The notes under the pieces are model-generated. The model searched no databases and was not told the origin of the DNA. It saw only the letters and a program-made list of their open reading frames with translations. Shown here one piece after another: positions 35,100 to 40,243 of a DNA stretch of 40,243 nucleotides (its first letter is position 1; each line of letters opens with the position of its first letter). The DNA comes from Spirochaetota bacterium. GTDB lineage: Bacteria; Spirochaetota; UBA4802; JAFGDQ01. The position numbers and the translations under genes are program-made. The stretch lies in the NCBI GenBank assembly GCA_034190085.1, contig JAXHTS010000085.1, positions 1 to 40,243 on the forward strand. The letters are read 5' to 3'.

Positions 35100-35573
35100 A
35101 TGGCTATTATAAAATTATTAAGCAGATGCCCTGATTATGCACCAATCCTTGCCTTCTGGTCTTACAGAGAATGGTATAGAGGTAGAAATATCGACTTTGA
35201 TATCATTATTAAATCCTATAAAAATAGAACTAATGAGAGATCAATGCCTATCAGCTGGGTTGCTATAGACGAAGGAATTCCAGTAGGGATGGTATCCCTT
35301 AAAGAGAATGATCTTTGGAATCGCAAAGATATCAATCCATGGCTTGCTTCCCTATATGTTTTGCATGAATTTCGAAATCGCGGGATAGGCACAATGCTTA
35401 TTAATTCCGTAATAGATAAAGGGAAAGAACTCGCCATCAATACACTATTTCTCTTTACTTCAATTCCTGATGAATCGAACCTAAAATTGTTCTACTCTCG
35501 TAGGGGATGGAGATTTAAAGAAGCATCAATTGGCAATTATGGAGAGCCAATAAGAATATTTTACTATATATGA
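35100..35573 (+). CDS. GNAT-family N-acetyltransferase
   Basis: A 157-residue GNAT protein. The acetyl-CoA-binding motif A is HEFRNRGIGTMLINSVIDKGKEL (split over residues ~88-110), with the R-x-x-G-I-G loop, and LFLFTSIPDESNLKLFYSRRGWRF is the later beta-strand/helix pair seen in the fold. There is no signal peptide. The substrate is unknown. It sits about 100 bp after the AGPS-like gene on the same strand and is followed by a strong terminator, so it is probably the last gene of that unit. It has no visible ribosome binding site. Confidence 0.85.
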   Translation: MAIIKLLSRCPDYAPILAFWSYREWYRGRNIDFDIIIKSYKNRTNERSMPISWVAIDEGIPVGMVSLKENDLWNRKDINPWLASLYVLHEFRNRGIGTMLINSVIDKGKELAINTLFLFTSIPDESNLKLFYSRRGWRFKEASIGNYGEPIRIFYYI

Positions 35574-35590
35574 TGTAATTTGATGAATAT

Positions 35591-35639
35591 AAAAAACAAC
35601 TCCCCATCAGTCGCAGATTGGATTAGGGAGTTGTTTTTT
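35591..35639. terminator. strong bidirectional intrinsic terminator
   Basis: Fourteen-base perfect arms, AAAAAACAACTCCC (35591-35604) and GGGAGTTGTTTTTT (35626-35639), with a 21-base loop. The A-run on one side and T-run on the other give a U-tract on either strand. It stands between the plus-strand GNAT gene and the minus-strand thiolase gene that converge here. Confidence 0.9.
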
Positions 35640-35697
35640 ATGCTAAGTAATTATTATTCGCCTTATTGAGGCTATCCGGCTAATAATCTGGTATAGA

Positions 35698-36903
35698 TTA
35701 TAATCCAATAATATTGATGCTAACAACATTATTTATTGGCATGCCTCCTAAATTATGAGTTAACCCAAACTTTGGATCCGGTACCAGCCTCTCTTCCGGC
35801 CATCTTCTTAACAATTGATTATACATCTCATAAAGCATCCTCAATCCAGATGCCCCAATAGGATGGCCAAAACACTTGAGTCCTCCATCGCTCTGGCATG
35901 GAATTCCACCACCCTTGAGGTCATAGAATCCGTTGAGGATATCATCTACTGCTCCTCCCCGTGGGGATAGCTGAAGATCCTCATAGGTGCTCAACTCTGT
36001 TATGGAGAAACAATCATGAACTTCAAACATACTTATCTCTTTTCGGGGGTCCGTTATTCCTGCTTCCTCATAAGCCTTTATGGCCCCCCTTGAAGTAGTC
36101 ATTATGCTAGCCCCATCATACTCGTTGCATAATACTTCTTCTCCTGAACTTACCGCAATTTGCAGAGCCTTAACCTTAACAATTTCCTGATTTTTCTTGA
36201 TGCTCTTGGCTATCTCTGGTGTTGTTACTATCGCAGCAGCAGCCCCATCACTCACTCCACAGCAGTCAAATAATCCCAGCGGATATGAAATCATGGGGGC
36301 AGCTAATATCTGTTCCTTTGATACCGCTTTTTGTAAATGTGCTTTAGGATTTAAAGACCCATTTTGATGACTCTTCCAGGAAATATGAGCCATCGCTTCC
36401 TTCAACCTTTCCATAGGAACTTCATATTTAGCCTCATAACCGGAGGCTAATTGAGCGAACATTCCAGGGGCTGACATGTTTGGACCGATTACTGTTGAAA
36501 GTGTTCCGCCAAAACCGCCAGCCATTGGCAATCCGCCATATCCAGTATCCTTAGTCTTCTCAACCCCCATAGTTAGAACAATATCATACACTCCAGAGGC
36601 TACTGCATAGCAGGCTCCCCGAAAGGACTCACTGCCAGTTGCGCATGCATTCTCAACACGGGTAACCGGAATAAATGGCAACTTCAATGTTCTAGCCACA
36701 GGCAACGCTGTGCCACCCATACCGAATTCAGGCATACAGCTTCCTATCCAACAAGCATTTATATCCTTCTTTTCTATTCCTGCATCTTCAAGACATTCTA
36801 CATAGGCCTCTACAAGCATGTCTTCTGCGGAAGAATCCCATCGCTCGCCAAAACTGCTGCAACCCATTCCTAAAATAGCAACTTTATCTTTAATACTACC
36901 CAT
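35698..36903 (-). CDS. thiolase-family acetyltransferase
   Basis: A 401-residue thiolase of the SCP-x/acetoacetyl-CoA type. The nucleophilic Cys87 is in RVENACATGSES, with AGASGLR-like CFGHPIGASGLRMLYEM and the final GGMPINNVVSINII; the second active-site Cys of typical degradative thiolases (CGGGxG) is replaced by NLGGMP. It is transcribed 12 bases after the HMGCS-like/DUF35 fusion. In archaea, a thiolase, an HMG-CoA synthase and a DUF35 protein form one complex that channels acetoacetyl-CoA, so the pair probably acts together. The strong GGGGGTG ribosome binding site precedes ATG 36903. Confidence 0.9.
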   Translation of the reverse strand: MGSIKDKVAILGMGCSSFGERWDSSAEDMLVEAYVECLEDAGIEKKDINACWIGSCMPEFGMGGTALPVARTLKLPFIPVTRVENACATGSESFRGACYAVASGVYDIVLTMGVEKTKDTGYGGLPMAGGFGGTLSTVIGPNMSAPGMFAQLASGYEAKYEVPMERLKEAMAHISWKSHQNGSLNPKAHLQKAVSKEQILAAPMISYPLGLFDCCGVSDGAAAAIVTTPEIAKSIKKNQEIVKVKALQIAVSSGEEVLCNEYDGASIMTTSRGAIKAYEEAGITDPRKEISMFEVHDCFSITELSTYEDLQLSPRGGAVDDILNGFYDLKGGGIPCQSDGGLKCFGHPIGASGLRMLYEMYNQLLRRWPEERLVPDPKFGLTHNLGGMPINNVVSINIIGL

Positions 36904-36915
36904 AATTACACCCCC

Positions 36916-38361
36916 TTATTTAGGTACTGCTTTCCAAAAATATATTGTTAAGTCTCGTTTTTCATCATAGTATACAATACGAAAGCTAAATTTCATAGGC
37001 ATCCCTACGGCAATTGATTCCAATGTGCAATCAGTAAAACTCATTGTAAACCTGCCGCCGCCATCAAAATCGATGTTTCCATATAGCTGCGGAGGATCCA
37101 TTGATGCTGCAAGGTTATCTCCAGTATAACTGAAAATTTTACCAGTTTTATCAGCAAAATTATAATCTTCCATCTGATCAATAGCTCCGCATTCTGGATT
37201 TGCGCAAACCTGTTGTGGCGGCAATTGTGGTGTCCCGCACTTCTTGCATTTGCTGCCAATGAATCCCAATATTGTCTTCCTGTTTCTCCAATTCACTGAC
37301 CATCGAGCCCAAACATCTTCCTCTCCCCTCAAGCCTATGTCCGCGTCAATAATGCCTCTCCAGGTAAGATATTTCTCATACCTATCCAATTCAGCCTTGT
37401 TGGCCAAGCTTCCTGAAACTCCTGTCCTTGCAGATAAGTTCTTTATATTATTAGTCACCTCAAAGCAAATAGCATCGCAACCACTTCCAAAGCTAACAAC
37501 TAAAAGCTTATCCCCAGGATTAGCGTCCTCTAAAGCCTTTGCCAGCATCACCATCGGTTGAGCTGTTCCCATCTCTCCAACCTCTCCCAACATGGTATCC
37601 TGAACCCTACCATCACCCAATCCAAACATCTTTGCCAGTTTTTGATGTTCGCGAGCATAATAACAGGGATAGATCACCTTGGCAATATCATCCATCTTCA
37701 TATTGCACTTATTCAACAAACCATTAACGACTTCAGGAATAAACTTATCAAATCCCTCATCCCTGATCCATCGATCTTCCCACTGTCGATCAAATTTTGC
37801 AAAACTGCCTCGATAATGATCAACGAAATCACATGATAGAGAATATGAACCCTTATATTCAGCAATCACGTCCTTATCGCTAACCAAAAAGGCAGCAGCG
37901 CCATCGCCCATTATGAGTTCCTGCGGACTCCCCATTTTACCCAAACGACAATCAGAGGCACAGACAACCATATCTTTGGTTCCATTGGATGAGACTGCCT
38001 CAATTGCGGATATCAAGGCCGTTGTCCCAGACTTGAGTGAACCGGCAAAATCTGCTGTCCTCACATTATCATTCATTCTTAATGCACCTGAAATAATGCC
38101 AGCGTTCTGTCTCTCCTTATAGGGAAATGTTGTTGAAGCGAAATAAACACCACCCATTTCGGATGGATTAAAACCACCGATACAATCCAAACTTGCAGCC
38201 ACTGCCATGGTAAGAGAATCTTCATCAACATTAGCCACAGCCTTCTCACCGCGTGCATACGCCATATTAGCCTGATTAATCCAACCCATGCTCTTAAAAA
38301 TCGTACCGCGGTTCAACCTATAGCGAGGAATATAACCTCCATATGAACGTATTCCAACCAT
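36916..38361 (-). CDS. HMG-CoA-synthase-like protein fused to a DUF35 zinc-ribbon/OB domain
   Basis: A 481-residue fusion. Residues 1-~350 are a thiolase-fold HMG-CoA synthase/KAS III-like module: GIRSYGGYIPRYRLNR at the start, GDGAAAFLVSDKD near 152 and VSFGSGCDAICFEV near 289. Where the catalytic Cys is expected the sequence reads DFAGSLKSGTTAL (104-116), with Ser108 and no Cys. Residues ~362-481 are a DUF35 module with a four-Cys zinc ribbon (Cys372, 375, 386, 391) and an OB fold. The thiolase gene follows 12 bases later. In the archaeal complex the DUF35 part holds CoA between the two enzymes. GGAGG lies seven bases before the ATG. The reaction may differ from HMG-CoA synthesis. Confidence 0.88.
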   Translation of the reverse strand: MVGIRSYGGYIPRYRLNRGTIFKSMGWINQANMAYARGEKAVANVDEDSLTMAVAASLDCIGGFNPSEMGGVYFASTTFPYKERQNAGIISGALRMNDNVRTADFAGSLKSGTTALISAIEAVSSNGTKDMVVCASDCRLGKMGSPQELIMGDGAAAFLVSDKDVIAEYKGSYSLSCDFVDHYRGSFAKFDRQWEDRWIRDEGFDKFIPEVVNGLLNKCNMKMDDIAKVIYPCYYAREHQKLAKMFGLGDGRVQDTMLGEVGEMGTAQPMVMLAKALEDANPGDKLLVVSFGSGCDAICFEVTNNIKNLSARTGVSGSLANKAELDRYEKYLTWRGIIDADIGLRGEEDVWARWSVNWRNRKTILGFIGSKCKKCGTPQLPPQQVCANPECGAIDQMEDYNFADKTGKIFSYTGDNLAASMDPPQLYGNIDFDGGGRFTMSFTDCTLESIAVGMPMKFSFRIVYYDEKRDLTIYFWKAVPK

Positions 38362-38934
38362 ACTAACCTCCTTTTATTGTATTCGATCTAACCTTACCGT
38401 AAAACAGTTATTGACAAGACTAATCATTCTCAATATGAAATCATTCAAATGCATACTATCTTAATCATTAATAACAACTGAACTACGTGACTGTTAAATC
38501 TTATATAATACTTGGCAAGCACAAAATATTTAATATTAAATATGCAGGATTTAATTATTTTTATTATTGATTGTTAATTATCCAAGGACTTTTATTAAAA
38601 TTACAGACAATGGGAATTAGAGGGATTGTCCTTTTTGTTGGAATTTAGGATAGGGGTATTCTTGTGTCAAGTATAAAGTGCTACAATTTTCAGGAATATC
38701 ATAATACTCCATTTTATTATTACTCAATCCTTCAGGGGATTCAATTTCTATTTTAATAAGCAAGCCTAATGTTGAAATCCTTTTGCAGTCTTTTCACACC
38801 TAACCAATATTATTGTAGCTACCCAAAGTTATGAGATATTCTTGATTTTTATGATATGAACAAATATGCTACATTAATTAAAACATGGATAGATTTCAAC
38901 TTCATACTTAAATAACAGAACCCCCTAGAATAAT
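38362..38934. other. 573-bp divergent intergenic region
   Basis: AT-rich gap between the divergent HMGCS-like/DUF35 gene and the sfsA fusion. I see no ORF. A weak 6-bp stem GACAAT/ATTGTC at 38606-38630 is followed by CTTTTT on the plus strand, but no plus-strand gene precedes it. A promoter on each side must be present; none stands out. Confidence 0.35.
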
Positions 38935-40032
38935 ATGGTTAATGATAACTACATTGAAGCCAAATTTATAATAAGATTGAACCGCTTTGTAGGTATAGTA
39001 GATATTGATGGCAATCATTGTTCTGTTTACATACCGAATACCGGCAGGCTTTCTGAATTGCTGCACCCTGGAAGGAGAGTAATGCTAATACCCTCTTCAG
39101 GCAAACACCCATACAGACTACAGTATGTGATATACAAGGACAAGCCAATATTTATAGATTCAATAACCAGCAATCGTATATTCTACGACCTCCTCACAGA
39201 GAAGAGGGTCCCAATGCAAGGGGACTATGATTCAATTACCAGAGAACCATGCTTTAGAGATCATCGATTCGATTTTTCTCTATCCGAAAACTTATCAGGG
39301 GACAGGGATAAACTCTTTATTGAGTTAAAATCAGTTACCCTGGCATGGGACAATACAGCTTCCTTCCCCGATGCACCTACCATCAGGGGTGTGGAACATA
39401 TCAGGGCATTATCCCATAGCGGGAAGGGAATGCTTGTCTTCCTTATCTTTCATAGCAATATTGACTATTTTATTCCAAACTATCATACTGACTTTGAATT
39501 CTATAAAACACTGGTGGATCATAAAGAGAATATTCAAATATCTGCTTTCTCTGTAGAATATGGGGTTAATCTTGATATTAATGGATTAAAGGAGGTTGAA
39601 ATCATATTACCCCATGTTAAGCCCTCAGGCTCTTATCTCCTCATCTATAGCAACTCAAGTTGTAGGATTGCGGATGTGGGGCATTTAGGAGGAATATCCT
39701 TTCCAGAGGGATTTTACATATATGTTGGTAGCGGAAAAAAGAATCTCTTCAAAAGGATAGAATACCACAGAAGAAATAGCGTAAAAAAACACTGGCATGT
39801 GGATTATATAAAAAATCATTTCAAACTTATTATGGATATTCCAATCGTAACTCATAGAGATATTGAATGCATTCTTGCTGAAAGGATAATAGAATTAGGA
39901 GGGAAGGGAATAAAGGGATTTGGCTCATCCGATTGCAGATGTAATAGTCACTTCTTTTTCTTTGCAAGCAATCCCCTATACAGCGAAGACTTCTGGGATA
40001 TGATTCTTGAAGAAAGGCTGTCAATTCTTTAG
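38935..40032 (+). CDS. SfsA nuclease fused to a DUF123 (GIY-YIG-like) domain
   Basis: A 365-residue fusion. Residues 1-~225 match the SfsA DNA/RNA-nuclease family: FIIRLNRFVGIVDIDGNHCSVYIPNTGRLSELLHPG at the start, LFIELKSVTLAWDNTASFPDAPTIRGVEHI in the nuclease core (with a D-x-n-x-E-x-K pattern) and VFLIFHSNIDYFIPN. Residues ~228-350 look like DUF123, a GIY-YIG-type module: GSYLLIYSNSSCRIADVG, EGFYIYVGSGKKNLFKRIEYHRR and KHWHVDYI, ending GFGSSDCRCNSHFFFF. Both halves suggest a nucleic-acid enzyme. The function of either domain in vivo is not firmly known. The ATG at 38935 has no visible ribosome binding site. Confidence 0.88.
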   Translation: MVNDNYIEAKFIIRLNRFVGIVDIDGNHCSVYIPNTGRLSELLHPGRRVMLIPSSGKHPYRLQYVIYKDKPIFIDSITSNRIFYDLLTEKRVPMQGDYDSITREPCFRDHRFDFSLSENLSGDRDKLFIELKSVTLAWDNTASFPDAPTIRGVEHIRALSHSGKGMLVFLIFHSNIDYFIPNYHTDFEFYKTLVDHKENIQISAFSVEYGVNLDINGLKEVEIILPHVKPSGSYLLIYSNSSCRIADVGHLGGISFPEGFYIYVGSGKKNLFKRIEYHRRNSVKKHWHVDYIKNHFKLIMDIPIVTHRDIECILAERIIELGGKGIKGFGSSDCRCNSHFFFFASNPLYSEDFWDMILEERLSIL

Positions 40033-40118
40033 CAGGCAATAGCTTGATACTACAAGTGACATCAATTCACTTTATAATAATTCCTTGAATAGTTCAGTGC
40101 ATGGACACAGCTTACAAA

Positions 40119-40157
40119 CGTTAAACCGCAGCTGGAAAATCCAGCTGCGGTTTAACG
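40119..40157. terminator. bidirectional intrinsic terminator, GC-rich 17-bp stem
   Basis: Seventeen-base perfect arms at 40119-40135 and 40141-40157, with a 5-base AAAAT loop. It lies 86 bp past the sfsA-fusion stop and 25 bp past the stop of the partial minus-strand gene at the right edge, so it can serve both. Weak U-runs flank it on either strand. Confidence 0.8.
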
Positions 40158-40182
40158 ATGGTGGTTTTATATGATCGATCGA

Positions 40183-40243
40183 TTATCTGACAACATACTC
40201 TTCGAGTGTAGGTATTTCAGAACCAGAAACAACTACTCTTAGC
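40183..40243 (-). CDS. C-terminal end of a gene cut by the right edge
   Basis: The last 19 codons of a minus-strand frame read LRVVVSGSEIPTLEEYVVR and stop at TAA (40183-40185), 25 bases before the 17-bp terminator hairpin. Position and terminator make a real gene likely, but too little is present to name it. Confidence 0.45.
   Translation of the reverse strand, partial: LRVVVSGSEIPTLEEYVVR

Noticed and set aside
38606-38630. Plus-strand terminator GACAAT/ATTGTC followed by CTTTTT
   Set aside because: The stem is only 6 bp with a 13-base loop, and no plus-strand gene lies upstream to be terminated.
40119-40157. Integron attC or other recombination site
   Set aside because: A simple perfect stem with a 5-base loop placed between two gene ends; it fits an intrinsic terminator and has no core-site motifs.
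1-40243. Prophage, integrase or genomic-island signs
   Set aside because: No integrase, phage structural gene, tRNA-flanking direct repeat or transposase was seen; the only mobile DNA is the MITE.

Overview
The window is AT-rich bacterial chromosome of mostly conserved genes on both strands. A flagellar motor gene (fliG), phosphatidylserine decarboxylase, a secreted lytic transglycosylase, a probable outer-membrane barrel protein and a ClpS/ClpA/Aat set point to a flagellated diderm. The mix of an RnfB-like ferredoxin, HcyBio-type sulfur assimilation, a thiolase with an HMG-CoA-synthase/DUF35 fusion and a GlpD plus alkyl-DHAP-synthase-like pair suits Spirochaetota or a deltaproteobacterial-type lineage. 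I cannot settle the taxon from sequence alone; no rRNA is present.

Left part (1-9,000): a psd gene with a small PQQ-repeat gene, then a 162-bp MITE with perfect 16-bp terminal inverted repeats and an 8-bp target duplication, then a metallo-beta-lactamase-fold hydrolase. The standout follows: a two-gene minus-strand unit made of a TPR protein and a 1748-residue protein. The large protein begins with a BrxC/PglY-like P-loop ATPase and ends with a PglZ-type alkaline-phosphatase-fold domain. In BREX/Pgl phage-defence systems these are separate core proteins. No methyltransferase or other BREX gene is visible.

Middle (9,000-25,000): lytic transglycosylase; rnfB-like/fliG; a GHKL ATPase protein next to a TetR regulator; a radical SAM enzyme; a large secreted protein; UPF0280 and HcyBio genes that probably act together in sulfide-dependent homocysteine synthesis; clpS-clpA-aat (N-degron pathway); a zapB-like/zapA cell-division pair in which the ZapB-like protein has a very acidic tail; and a probable outer-membrane protein.

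Right part (25,000-40,243): tRNA-Val, thrS, infC, rpmI, rplT on the minus strand. infC has no ATG, GTG or TTG at its start and appears to use AUA, and the tRNA reads C at the normally invariant U33. Then come a stand-alone IMP cyclohydrolase (the PurH N-terminal half), cobO, trmO, glpD with an alkyl-DHAP-synthase-like oxidase and a GNAT, a strong bidirectional terminator, a thiolase with an HMGCS-like/DUF35 fusion that lacks the usual catalytic cysteine, and an SfsA-DUF123 fusion. A partial minus-strand gene runs off the right edge.
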